A stretch of DNA of 64,000 bases from contig NZ_QAOW01000004.1 of the NCBI RefSeq assembly GCF_003051005.1, positions 248,001-312,000 on the forward strand. Reading direction: 5' to 3'. Of the stretch, positions 37,749-50,510 are shown piece by piece. The first letter of the stretch is position 1. Each line of letters opens with the position of its first letter. Below the pieces are notes generated by a model. That model made no database searches and had not been told where the DNA came from. It saw only the letters and a list, made by a program, of their open reading frames with translations. The DNA comes from Rhodococcus sp. OK519 (GTDB lineage Bacteria; Actinomycetota; Actinomycetes; Mycobacteriales; Mycobacteriaceae). The position numbers and the translations under genes are program-made.

Positions 37749-39227
37749 CTACGACACCATACGGACAGCGTACGGAGTCATGCCGTCCCATCGCACCGGC
37801 GAAACCCGGACCGTGGACCCCGACTGCGGGGCTTCGAGCATCTGCCCGTCACCCAGGTACAGCGCGACGTGCTGGCTGGCGTTGGGACCGTAGAAGATCA
37901 TGTCGCCGCGGCGGATCTCCGACGACGGCACCTGCGTGCCCGCGGTGTACTGGTAGCCGGTGTAGTGCGGTAGCGAGATGCCGACGCCGGCGAAGGCGTA
38001 GATCATCAGGCCCGAGCAGTCGAAGCCGACCTTGCTGAAATCGCCGAAGCTGTCGGCGACACCGCCGTCCCGGATGCCGAGCGTCGGGCCGTTCTCGTTG
38101 CCACCGCCCCACGCATAGGGCAGTCCGAGCTGGGACATGCCGCGATCGATCACCGTCTCGATGGCCCCCGACCCGGTGACGGACGGCGCCATCGGACGTG
38201 GCTTCGACTGTGCGGGCGGTGTCCAACCGCCGTTCTCGTCGTCCTCGAGTTGGGTGTGGGACCGCTGCCCGTCGGCGAGCTGGGAGGCACGGTCACGCGA
38301 CGCCTGATCCTCGGAGGCCCGGCGGGCGGCCTCCTGGGCCGCGGCGGCCGCCGCGGCCGCTGCCGCTTCCTCGGCGCGACGCTGGTTGTCCCAGTCGAGG
38401 TACGCCTCGCGCTGCCCTTGCAGTCCCGTCACGTTGGCGCGTGCGGAATCGAGCTGAGCCTGAGCACTGTTGCGATCGGACTCGATCTGCGTCTTCCGCG
38501 CGGCCTGCTCCTGCAAGGCATTTCGGGCGGACGCGATCGCCTGCTCGGCCTCGGCCTTCTTGTTCTCGGCCGCACCCGCCGCGGCGTCGGCGCGTTGCTT
38601 CGCCTCGCGCGCAGCGGAATCCCTGTTGGCCTGCTCGGCGCGCGCCCGCTCCAGATTCTCCAGAACGGCCTTCTGGCTCGCCGACAGCATCCGCATCATC
38701 TGCGCGCGCTCGAGGATGTCCTCCGGCCCCTCGGCACCGAAGAAAGAGGAGAGCGACGCGACGTTGCGGCCCTTGGTGTAGCTCGACACGGCGTAGTCGG
38801 TGAAACGCTTGCGCGCCTGCTCGATCTGCGTTCCCGCGTCTCGGAGCGCCTGCTGGCTCTGCTCGACGAGCCCACCGGCGGCGGCGGCCTCGTCGCGCGC
38901 GCTCTGAAGATCGACAAGCGCCTTGTTGACGTCCTCGCGCTTGATGGCGACCTCGTCATCCAGACGTGCCAGTTGCTGGTTCGCGGTCGCGACCTGGTTG
39001 ATGAGATCGCCGACCTGCGTGACGCCCTCCGACACGCGAGCATTGCCCGTCTCGATCTCGGAATCGGACGGATTCGGCGGTGGCGGCGGAACAGCGGCTG
39101 TCGTGCCGGGCAGACCCGCGACGAGGGCGCATACGACGCCCGCGCCCAGCAGCATCCGCACGCCCACCGAGCGCACACGTGGAAATGCCGGACGCCGCAC
39201 GCCTACGCGTGAGCCGCTTCGCGCCAC
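37749..39227 (-). CDS. ripA: NlpC/P60 peptidoglycan endopeptidase, RipA-like
   Basis: 492 aa secreted hydrolase that cuts peptidoglycan stem peptides at division. Signal peptide to about residue 45 (ending near GTTAA). A long coiled coil (50-330) with an Ala/Glu/Gln-rich part inhibits or targets the enzyme, then a linker and the NlpC/P60 domain with catalytic Cys in FDCSGL, His in QHVALYLGDG and a third polar residue after MLEAP. GTG 39227 has GGGAGG 6 nt upstream. The second gene of the mycobacterial pair (ripB) is absent here; moxR follows directly. Confidence 0.93.
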   Translation of the reverse strand: MARSGSRVGVRRPAFPRVRSVGVRMLLGAGVVCALVAGLPGTTAAVPPPPPNPSDSEIETGNARVSEGVTQVGDLINQVATANQQLARLDDEVAIKREDVNKALVDLQSARDEAAAAGGLVEQSQQALRDAGTQIEQARKRFTDYAVSSYTKGRNVASLSSFFGAEGPEDILERAQMMRMLSASQKAVLENLERARAEQANRDSAAREAKQRADAAAGAAENKKAEAEQAIASARNALQEQAARKTQIESDRNSAQAQLDSARANVTGLQGQREAYLDWDNQRRAEEAAAAAAAAAAQEAARRASEDQASRDRASQLADGQRSHTQLEDDENGGWTPPAQSKPRPMAPSVTGSGAIETVIDRGMSQLGLPYAWGGGNENGPTLGIRDGGVADSFGDFSKVGFDCSGLMIYAFAGVGISLPHYTGYQYTAGTQVPSSEIRRGDMIFYGPNASQHVALYLGDGQMLEAPQSGSTVRVSPVRWDGMTPYAVRMVS

Positions 39228-39488
39228 AACACCCTCCCTACTGCTGCGACCGAACCCGGCTTTCCACCGGACCCGTGCGGGGAGGAGCGCTACCGCGGAC
39301 GGTGCCCACGACGACGCGCAGACCACGCGACCTTTCAACAGCCACATGAGTCGTCACATCACTCTCGCGACACTTCTTCCCCAAAAAGTGCCACTGGCAC
39401 CGTACGACACTTTGCGCTCGCTGGTGAACTCTTGTCACAAATGACGTCGACGTAATTCGACCAGCGGAAACAGTTCGAGAAGGGCGGG

Positions 39489-40055
39489 TCAGGAACCGGC
39501 GGGATGCTCGTCGGCGACCGGCGTCGCCTGCCGCGAGACCGGCGCATCTGCTGCATCTGCGCGACCTCGGCGGGCCTTGGCCACGAACGAGACTCCGGCG
39601 ACGGCCGCGACCAGAACCACGAGCAGCGCCGTCACGAGCCCCCACTTGGGCGCCGGCTCGGCGATCCCGTCGACGAAGTTGTTCGCCGAATCGACCGCGT
39701 TGCCCGTGAACGTCCGATCCTGGGCACGCTCGAGCACGACGCGGCTCACGGTGTCGCTGTAGGTTCCGTTGGCCGACGGGCTCAGCACCAGGACCGTGCC
39801 GCCCTCGACGGTCCCGACCTCGGTGGCCAGGTCACGCAAGGGTTCGGGACCGCGCGGATCGGATTCGACGACGACGATGTGCAGATCGATCCCGTCGTCC
39901 TGCGCCCGCGCGACGACGGCGCGCAGGCCCTCGACGTCCGAGGCAGGGGCCGACACATTGTCGTCGGACAGATCCGCGAACACTGCGTCGAGAGAGACGT
40001 CGTCGGGGATCTTGGCGATGTTCGGCAGCAGGACAGGCGCGATAGAGGCAGACAT
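39489..40055 (-). CDS. DUF6676 (Rv1476-like) membrane protein
   Basis: 188 aa. A soluble domain of about 130 residues (VLLPNIAKIPDDVSLDAVFADL, LHIVVVESDP) is followed by one membrane helix (about 137-158) and a short basic tail. It is conserved between aconitase and ripA in mycobacteria (Rv1476). Homologues resemble TPM-type domains, but no catalytic residues stand out. It is divergent from acn. Confidence 0.82.
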   Translation of the reverse strand: MSASIAPVLLPNIAKIPDDVSLDAVFADLSDDNVSAPASDVEGLRAVVARAQDDGIDLHIVVVESDPRGPEPLRDLATEVGTVEGGTVLVLSPSANGTYSDTVSRVVLERAQDRTFTGNAVDSANNFVDGIAEPAPKWGLVTALLVVLVAAVAGVSFVAKARRGRADAADAPVSRQATPVADEHPAGS

Positions 40056-40181
40056 CTCTCATCCGGGGTCGGGTACGACGGGCAGACTTGAATTGCACAG
40101 TACGTGACGTATCGACCCGGGCGCGCCGCCGCCGTTGCACCCGCGTGCCGACTGCGTGAGGATTGAAGCGACGCGGACGAC

Positions 40182-40214
40182 ATGGCAGTTCGATGGCAGT
40201 TCGATGGCAGTTCG
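40182..40214. repeat. Three 11-bp tandem repeats upstream of acn
   Basis: The unit ATGGCAGTTCG occurs three times without a gap (40182-40192, 40193-40203, 40204-40214). The 11-bp period is about one helical turn, so bound proteins would lie on one face. It sits 40-75 bp upstream of the AcnR operator. Confidence 0.9.
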
Positions 40215-40254
40215 AGGGTGCGACATCCGGCCCGAGCGCGCCCCCACAGCCTCA

Positions 40255-40277
40255 CAGGACAAGCGTACTGTTAGACT
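40255..40277 (+). promoter_or_regulatory. AcnR-type operator and -10 of acn
   Basis: CAGGACAAGCGTACTG (40255-40270) fits the imperfect inverted repeat CAGNACN3CGTACTG recalled from Corynebacterium glutamicum AcnR work. A -10-like TAGACT (40272-40277) follows at once, so repressor and polymerase would compete. acnR itself lies downstream of acn. Confidence 0.7.
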
Positions 40278-40403
40278 CCTGGCGAGACGCTCGCGGAGCT
40301 GCCGGGCTCGGTCTGTGATCGAGCCAGTGCCTGCTCGCCTGCCTCGCTTCAGCCGTCGACACAGCCCCGTCGATGGCGAACCTCAAAGACGAGTGGAGCT
40401 GAC

Positions 40404-43205
<2,802 letters not shown>

Positions 43206-43252
43206 TCACCTGATCGTGTGATCTCGGTTCCCGCAGATCACTCAGCGCGTTG

Positions 43253-43288
43253 ACGGCGGGCTCGGGACGTCAGTCTCGGGCCCGCCGT
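43253..43288 (+). terminator. Hairpin between acn and acnR
   Basis: ACGGCGGGCTCGGGAC (43253-43268) pairs with GTCTCGGGCCCGCCGT (43273-43288) with one mismatch region and a GTCA loop. It ends 28 bp before acnR, so it probably attenuates rather than abolishes read-through. A second inverted repeat TGATCT-N10-AGATCA is at 43219-43240. Confidence 0.6.
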
Positions 43289-43316
43289 TGCAGTTTCGTA
43301 CGAAAGGAAGTCGGCT

Positions 43317-43886
43317 GTGCCCAAGGTCAGTGAAGACCACCTCGCGGCGCGGCGGAGCCAGATTCTCGACGGCGCCCGCCAGTGCTTCGCGCAGTACGGC
43401 TACGACGGCGCCACTGTGCGCCGCCTGGAGGAGACCACCGGGCTCTCGCGCGGTGCGATCTTCCACCACTTCAAGGACAAGGACGGCCTGTTCCTCGCCC
43501 TGGCTCACGAGGACGCGAAACGCATGGCCGACGTGGTCGCCGAGGGTGGCCTCGTGCAGGTGATGCGGGACATGCTCGCCTCGCCCGAGCAGTTCGACTG
43601 GCTCGGCACCCGCCTCGAGATCGCCCGACGGCTGCGCACCGATCCCGAGTTCGCGCGGGACTGGACCCAGCGCAGCGCCGAACTCACCGAGGCCACCGTG
43701 CGTCGTCTCGAACGTCAGAAGTCCGCCGGACGCCTGCGCGACGACCTGCCCACCGATGTCCTGCTCGACTACCTCGACCTGGTGCTCGACGGTCTCATCG
43801 CCCGCATCGCGTCCGGGCACGGCGCCGCGAATCTCTCGGCCGTCCTCGATCTCGTCGAGGAATCGGTGCGACGCAGGGAAGCCTGA
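43317..43886 (+). CDS. acnR: TetR-family repressor of aconitase, AcnR
   Basis: 189 aa. HTH at about 28-50 (ATVRRLEETTGLSRGAIFHHF) is nearly the textbook AcnR sequence, followed by FKDKDGLFLALAHEDAKRM. The ligand domain is all-helical; AcnR of C. glutamicum senses citrate with a metal. GTG 43317 has GAAAGGAAG upstream. It is cotranscribed with acn, whose promoter contains the matching operator. Confidence 0.93.
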   Translation: MPKVSEDHLAARRSQILDGARQCFAQYGYDGATVRRLEETTGLSRGAIFHHFKDKDGLFLALAHEDAKRMADVVAEGGLVQVMRDMLASPEQFDWLGTRLEIARRLRTDPEFARDWTQRSAELTEATVRRLERQKSAGRLRDDLPTDVLLDYLDLVLDGLIARIASGHGAANLSAVLDLVEESVRRREA

Positions 43887-43952
43887 CGCGTTCCCCACTG
43901 CCGAGGGTGCTTGTCGGCGGCAGACACTGCCCGATGCACCCCACGGCGGGCG

Positions 43953-44174
43953 TCACCCCGACTTCTTGCGCCGATTCGGCCCGCCCCGACGCCGCAGTGT
44001 CACGTCGGCCTCGACGAGCACGTTGTGGATGAACCCGTAGGAGCGGCCGGTCTGATTGGCGAGCGTGCGGATGCTCGCACCGGCCTCGTACTGCGTCTTG
44101 AGGTCATCGCGGAGCTTGTCACGCGATTCCCCGGTGATGCGGGCTCCCCGCGAGATTCCCGTGCTCTCCGCCAT
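43953..44174 (-). CDS. Small helix-turn-helix protein, Rv1473A-like
   Basis: 73 aa. The middle reads LRDDLKTQYEAGASIRTLANQTGRSYGFIHNVLVEADVTLR, a resolvase-like HTH, and the tail is basic (RRRGGPNRRKKSG). It is conserved beside the ABC-F ATPase in mycobacteria and streptomycetes. ATG 44174 has GGAGGT 6 nt upstream. Target unknown. Confidence 0.85.
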   Translation of the reverse strand: MAESTGISRGARITGESRDKLRDDLKTQYEAGASIRTLANQTGRSYGFIHNVLVEADVTLRRRGGPNRRKKSG

Positions 44175-44278
44175 GACGACCTCCGGTCAGCTGAGCGAGC
44201 CTCGGTTCCAGGCTAGATCACCGATCGACGCGTGATCAACAAACCGAAAACTCGCTCAGCCAGCGGAGACGGGACGAA

Positions 44279-45910
<1,632 letters not shown>

Positions 45911-46073
45911 GCAAAACTCCTCGAGTGGACAAACAGTGGAACGGCCCCGGGCGTGGTGCGCACGAGCCTCAGGCGTCATCGTGCCCGTGGATAAGCACAA
46001 GAACCACCGATTTTACCGTGAGTCCGCGTAGCCGCCACACCCCGGTCGAGTGAGTCCGCTAACGTTCGGCTCC

Positions 46074-46844
46074 ATGACACGTGCGAACGATCTGCAGGGA
46101 CGAAACGCTCTGGTCACCGGCGCGAGCCGTGGCATCGGCAAGGCGATCGCCGCCGAGCTCCTGTCCCGCGGGGCCAACGTGGTCGTCACGGCCCGCAAGC
46201 CCGAACCGTTGGAGGAGGCGGCGAACGAGTTGCGGGTGCTCGGGCACGCAGGCAAGGTGCTCGCGATCGCCGGCAATTCCGGGGATGCGGCGGCCCGCCA
46301 CGACGCCGTCGCCCGGACCGTGTCCGAACTCGGCTCCCTCGACATCCTGATCAACAACACCGGCATCAACCCGGTGTACGGGGCGCTGATGGACGCAGAC
46401 CTGGACGCGATCCGCAAGATCTTCGACGTCAACGTCGTCGCCGCACTCGGCTACGTGCAGGAGGCGTACCGGGCCTGGATGGGCGAGCACGGCGGGGCGG
46501 TCGTGAACCTCGCGAGTGTCGCCGGTATCCGCTCGACCGGCGTCATCGCCGCATACGGCGCCTCGAAGGCCGCGCTCATCCGGCTCACCGAGGAACTCGC
46601 GTGGCAACTCGGCCCGAACATCCGGGTCAACGCGGTCGCCCCAGGCGTCGTGAAGACGAAGTTCGCGGCCGCGCTCGTCGCAGCCGGCGAGGATCAGGCG
46701 TCGTCGATCTACCCTATGAAGCGGCTCGGCACTCCCGAGGACGTCGCGGGCCTGGTCGGCTTTCTGGTGTCCGACGAGGCCGCCTGGATCACCGGTGAGA
46801 CGGTGCGCGTCGACGGCGGCCTGCTCGCGACGGGCGCGCTCTGA
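46074..46844 (+). CDS. SDR family oxidoreductase (FabG-like)
   Basis: 256 aa classical SDR. TGASRGIG (about 15-22), NNTG (about 87-90), Ser in NLASVAG and Tyr-x3-Lys in AYGASKAALIR (about 157-166). The C-terminal VDGGLLATG is standard. ATG 46074 follows TAACGT by 8 nt (leaderless type). The stop overlaps the start region of the lycopene-cyclase-like gene, so the two form an operon. Substrate unknown. Confidence 0.88.
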   Translation: MTRANDLQGRNALVTGASRGIGKAIAAELLSRGANVVVTARKPEPLEEAANELRVLGHAGKVLAIAGNSGDAAARHDAVARTVSELGSLDILINNTGINPVYGALMDADLDAIRKIFDVNVVAALGYVQEAYRAWMGEHGGAVVNLASVAGIRSTGVIAAYGASKAALIRLTEELAWQLGPNIRVNAVAPGVVKTKFAAALVAAGEDQASSIYPMKRLGTPEDVAGLVGFLVSDEAAWITGETVRVDGGLLATGAL

Positions 46845-47959
46845 CCGGGACGGTCGATCTCGCGGTCGTCGGGCTGGGCCCCGCCGGGCGCGCCCTCGCT
46901 CACCGCGCGGCCGGCAGGGGGCTGAGCGTCGTGGCTGTCGACCCGCATCCGGACCGGCCCTGGTCCCCCACCTACGCGGCCTGGGTGGACGAGCTACCGC
47001 GCTGGCTCGGATCCGGTGTGCTGCGCTCTCGGGTGCCGCACCCGCAGGCCTTCGGAACGCGCACCCACCTGCTCGATCGGGCGTACGGGGTGCTCGACAA
47101 CACCGCCCTGCACCGCGCGCTCGACGTCGCGGACGTCCGCCTGGTCCGTGGGCTCGCGGACACCGTCACCGCCGAGACTGTCGTGCTGCGCGACGGCACC
47201 GAGATCCGCGCGCACCGGGTGATCGACGCCCGCGGACTGCGCCCGGATCCGGCGCTCGCCGAGCAGACGGCATTCGGGATCGTGCTGCCGACGTCGGCGG
47301 CGGCGCCCGCGCTCGGCGACGCCGACTGCTGGTTCATGGACTGGCGGCGCGACAACGGCACGTCGCAGACCGATCCGCCGTCGTTCCTGTACGCCGTTCC
47401 GCTGAGCGACGACGCGATGCTCCTCGAGGAGACGTGCCTCGCCGGACGGCCGGGGCTGACGCAGGGCGAACTGCGCCGACGGCTCGACACCCGCCTGCGC
47501 AACCGCGGCGTCGAGCCGCCCGCCAATCTCGAGGTGGAGCGGGTCCGGTTCCCTGTCGAGGCGCCGCGCCACACGTCCGACGTGGCCGCGTTCGGCGCCC
47601 GGGCGGGGCTGATCCACCCGGGCACCGGGTACAGCGTCGCGGCGTCGCTGTCGGCGGTCGACGACGTCGTGGCCGCGCTCGTCGCCGGTCACGACGTCGG
47701 AAAAGCTTTGTGGCCGTGGCGGGCCCGCGCAGTCCTGTCGTTGCGCGAGGTCGGATTGGCCGCACTCTTGCGTCTCGATCCGGCGAACACCGCCGTGTTC
47801 TTCGATGCATTCTTCGCGCTGCCCGTCGAGCGTCAGCGCGCCTACCTGTCGGGACGTGACGACCTGTCCGGGACGGCCACCACGATGTGGACGCTGTTCC
47901 GGACCGTGCCGCCGCCGATCCGCCGGACGCTGGCCGAGGCCGGCATCCGGCGGTCGTGA
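46841..47959 (+). CDS. Lycopene cyclase family flavoprotein, probable CTG start
   Basis: 372 aa if started at CTG 46841. In this frame residues 4-20 read TVDLAVVGLGPAGRALA, the FAD-binding GxGxxG of the CrtL family, followed by VDPHPDRPW. The first conventional start, GTG 46931, would delete this motif. The rest matches lycopene cyclase-like proteins (IDARGLRPD, CWFMDWR, LLEETCLAGR, HPGTGYSVAAS). The CTG overlaps the SDR stop as CTGA, suggesting coupled translation. No other carotenoid gene is nearby, so the product made is uncertain. Confidence 0.75.
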   Translation: MTGTVDLAVVGLGPAGRALAHRAAGRGLSVVAVDPHPDRPWSPTYAAWVDELPRWLGSGVLRSRVPHPQAFGTRTHLLDRAYGVLDNTALHRALDVADVRLVRGLADTVTAETVVLRDGTEIRAHRVIDARGLRPDPALAEQTAFGIVLPTSAAAPALGDADCWFMDWRRDNGTSQTDPPSFLYAVPLSDDAMLLEETCLAGRPGLTQGELRRRLDTRLRNRGVEPPANLEVERVRFPVEAPRHTSDVAAFGARAGLIHPGTGYSVAASLSAVDDVVAALVAGHDVGKALWPWRARAVLSLREVGLAALLRLDPANTAVFFDAFFALPVERQRAYLSGRDDLSGTATTMWTLFRTVPPPIRRTLAEAGIRRS

Positions 47960-47960
47960 C

Positions 47961-48962
47961 TCAAGAGCCGAGCGAACCCGTCGGGATCCACGACGGCAGC
48001 CATCCGAGCGATCCGGTGGCGGGCGCTGCCGACTTCGGCAGCGGCGAACCGTCCAGGTCGACGGGCTGGGCGATCCCGAGGTTGTCGAGCACGGTGGGCG
48101 TGATGTCGGCGATGGTGACGTCGTCGTCGGTGGCGCCCGCCTGGTAGCCGGCACCGCGCGCGATGACGAACGTCGTTGCCTCCTCGGCGCTCTGGCCGCC
48201 GTGTCCGCCCGTCACCTTGTGACCGTGGTCGGAGGTGACGAGAATCGTCCACTTCTCGCCTGTCGCCCTCGAACGAGCGTCGACGGCGTCGACGATCCGG
48301 CCCACCTCGGCGTCGACTCGCTCGAGCGCCGGCACGTACTCCGATCCGGCAGTCCCCGACGAATGGCCGGCGCCGTCCACCTGATCGAGCTGGGTGAACA
48401 CGAAATCTGGACCGTTGGTGGCGATCTCGGCGGCGACTGCTGTGGCGGTCGCCGTGTCCGTCGCAGCGTCACTGCCGGCGCCCGGCGTCGAGACGACGAC
48501 GTCGGCCTTCGGTGTGCCGGAGTTCGAGATGGTCGCGATGCCGCCCCACGTCGCGATCGACGCGGTGCGCAGTTCCGGCTTGACCTGCTCGATGCGGGTG
48601 AACGCGGTCGGGTACAGGTCGTAGCGGGCGCCGTTGTACGAGTTGTCGACCACACCGTGCTTGGTGTGCCAGACACCGGTGAGAATCGTCGACCACGACG
48701 GCCCGGAGATCGTCGGGTGGCCGAGGATCGACGATTGGCCACTGGTGCCCTCGGCGACGAGACGGTGCAGGTTGGGAGTGTTCGCGGACTTCACGTGGTC
48801 GAGCATCGTGCCGTCGAGGCCGATCACGACGGTCTTGGTGACCGGTGCGGGTGCGGCGGCGGCGGTTCCGGCCGTCGCCGAGGCGACACCGGCGGCGAGC
48901 GTGCCTGCGACGAGGAGGAGGGACAGGGTCTTGGGGGAGGTGATTGTGTGGGTCACGAGCAT
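47961..48962 (-). CDS. Secreted alkaline phosphatase superfamily protein (NPP-like)
   Basis: 333 aa. Signal peptide to about 37 (ending ATAGTAAAAP). Metal-binding features of the nucleotide pyrophosphatase/phosphodiesterase clade: VIGLDGTMLDHV (first Asp), a nucleophile Thr/Ser in HPTISGPSW, QLDQVDGAGHSSG and TSDHGHKV with further Asp and His ligands. Substrate is probably a phosphodiester or phospholipid head group. Convergent with the cyclase gene, 1 bp apart. Confidence 0.88.
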   Translation of the reverse strand: MLVTHTITSPKTLSLLLVAGTLAAGVASATAGTAAAAPAPVTKTVVIGLDGTMLDHVKSANTPNLHRLVAEGTSGQSSILGHPTISGPSWSTILTGVWHTKHGVVDNSYNGARYDLYPTAFTRIEQVKPELRTASIATWGGIATISNSGTPKADVVVSTPGAGSDAATDTATATAVAAEIATNGPDFVFTQLDQVDGAGHSSGTAGSEYVPALERVDAEVGRIVDAVDARSRATGEKWTILVTSDHGHKVTGGHGGQSAEEATTFVIARGAGYQAGATDDDVTIADITPTVLDNLGIAQPVDLDGSPLPKSAAPATGSLGWLPSWIPTGSLGS

Positions 48963-49152
48963 CAGCCTGGATCGGACTAGACCAATTGTCTCCCCTTTGT
49001 CGCAACTGTTGTTTCAGCGTTCGCCGGTCGTTCGCCGGAGATGCCGCACGGTAGCCGGACGGTCGTTCGGACGTCGCCGAAATGTCTCGAGATGGTGATG
49101 ATCTCCGCCGCGCACCACCCGCGGCGTCCCGTTCTGGGCGATAGTGGGGTGC

Positions 49153-49989
49153 ATGCGATCCATCTGGAAGGGCTCCATCGCGTTCGGGCTGGTCAACGTG
49201 CCGGTCAAGGTGTATTCCGCGACGGAGGACCACGACATCCGCTTCCACCAGGTGCACGCCAAGGACGGCGGTCGGATCAAGTACAACCGCACGTGCAGCG
49301 AGTGCGGTCAGACGGTGCAGTTCGCGGACATCGACAAGGCGTACGACTCCGAGGAGGGTGACCGCGTCATCCTCACCGACGAGGACTTCGAGAAGCTGCC
49401 GGCGGCCGAGATGCACGAGATCCCGGTGCTGCAGTTCGTGCCGACCGAGCAGATCGACCCGATTCTGTTCGAGAAGAGCTACTACCTCGAACCGGACTCG
49501 GCCACGCCGAAGGCGTACGTCCTGCTGGCGAAGACACTGGAAAAGGCCGATCGCACCGCACTCGTGCACTTCACGCTGCGCCAGAAGACCAGACTCGCCG
49601 CGCTGCGCGAACGCAACCGCGTGCTGGTGATCCAGACGCTGCTGTGGCCGGACGAGGTGCGGGCCGCCGAATTCCCGTCGCTCGACGACGCGGAGGAACC
49701 GAAGGCCAAGGAACTGAAGATGGCGGGCACGCTCGTCGAGAGCATGGCCGAGGACTTCGATCCCACGGAGTTCACCGACGATTACCAGATCCAGCTTCGG
49801 CAGCTGCTCGACGACGCGATCGCGAGCGGCGGAAAGAAGGTGATCCCCGCCGCCGAACGCACCGAGGGCGGCGAGGACGCCGAAGTGGTGGACCTGGTTG
49901 CTGCGCTGCAGCGCAGCCTCGAGGCGGCGGGCGAGGACGTCAAACCCGCGCCGGCGAAGAAGAAGGCCGCCGGCCGCAAGCGTGCGTGA
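49153..49989 (+). CDS. ku: Ku protein of non-homologous end joining
   Basis: 278 aa. It forms the ring that binds DNA double-strand ends and recruits LigD. The start MRSIWKGSIAFGLVNVPVKVY is the bacterial Ku signature; the core includes CSECGQ (about 50-55) and FEKSYYLEPD. The basic tail (PAKKKAAGRKRA) is the DNA/LigD-modulating C-terminus. ATG 49153 is taken over one 9 bp upstream. No ligD is within the window. Confidence 0.95.
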   Translation: MRSIWKGSIAFGLVNVPVKVYSATEDHDIRFHQVHAKDGGRIKYNRTCSECGQTVQFADIDKAYDSEEGDRVILTDEDFEKLPAAEMHEIPVLQFVPTEQIDPILFEKSYYLEPDSATPKAYVLLAKTLEKADRTALVHFTLRQKTRLAALRERNRVLVIQTLLWPDEVRAAEFPSLDDAEEPKAKELKMAGTLVESMAEDFDPTEFTDDYQIQLRQLLDDAIASGGKKVIPAAERTEGGEDAEVVDLVAALQRSLEAAGEDVKPAPAKKKAAGRKRA

Positions 49990-50011
49990 CGGCTGCCCCG
50001 TCGACGGGCGG

Positions 50012-50509
50012 CTATCGCGCCCACTCGCCGGCGAGCGCCCGCAGATAGCGCCGGGTCATGTACCGCTGCACGGAACGTCCGATCGGACCGCCCACGCGCG
50101 TGAACCATCGGCCCGGCCGGGAGAACGCGGTGACGGTCGCGACGACCGGCCCGTCCGGTAGCCGCGACACACAGAACAGCTCCTCCCCCGTCTCCGGGTG
50201 CCCGGTGAGAGTGCCGTAGGCGAAGCCGCGGCGATCGGGCTCGTCGATCGCATGGACAACGCGACACGGGATCGAGAACCCGCACCAGCGGAGCAGCACA
50301 TCGGTGCCGGGCTGCGCGGTGGGCGTGGCGGCCTCTACCCGCAATCCCGCGCGCCGGTGCACGTCCCACCGCATCAACGCGTCGGACGCGGCGAGGAACG
50401 TGTCCTCACCGCGTCCGATGTGTATCGATTTCCGGAAGTGCCGATACCCCGCCGGCAGCTCTCCGGCGGTGGCACCGACCTCCCGATAGGTCAGATCCCG
50501 GATGGACAG
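50012..50509 (-). CDS. DUF1990 family protein, probable CTG start
   Basis: 165 aa if begun at CTG 50509, just after the SufT-like stop. The frame then reads LTYREVGATAGELPAGYRHFRKS, the usual DUF1990 start, and continues RWDVHRRAGLRV, ELFCVSR and the YMTRRYLRAL tail. The only conventional starts (TTG/ATG near 50377) would leave 121 aa and lose the first third of the domain. Function unknown. It is the last gene of the suf operon by position and converges with ku. Confidence 0.75.
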   Translation of the reverse strand: MSIRDLTYREVGATAGELPAGYRHFRKSIHIGRGEDTFLAASDALMRWDVHRRAGLRVEAATPTAQPGTDVLLRWCGFSIPCRVVHAIDEPDRRGFAYGTLTGHPETGEELFCVSRLPDGPVVATVTAFSRPGRWFTRVGGPIGRSVQRYMTRRYLRALAGEWAR

Positions 50510-50510
50510 G

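Larger units (their letters stand above)
40056..40403 (+). other. 348-bp region between the DUF6676 gene and acn
   Basis: No gene fits here. It holds a palindrome TACGT-G-ACGTA (40101-40111), three tandem 11-bp repeats (40182-40214), an AcnR-type operator (40255-40270) and a -10-like TAGACT (40272-40277). From the -10 to the acn start is about 125 bp, so acn has a 5' untranslated leader, unlike many genes nearby. No known riboswitch was recognised in it. Confidence 0.7.

Noticed and set aside
39228-39488. Possible c-di-AMP (ydaO-type) riboswitch upstream of ripA
   Set aside because: The region is long and actinobacterial cell-wall hydrolase genes can have one, but I could not find the conserved motifs of the class. 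A covariance search with the Rfam ydaO-yuaA model would decide.
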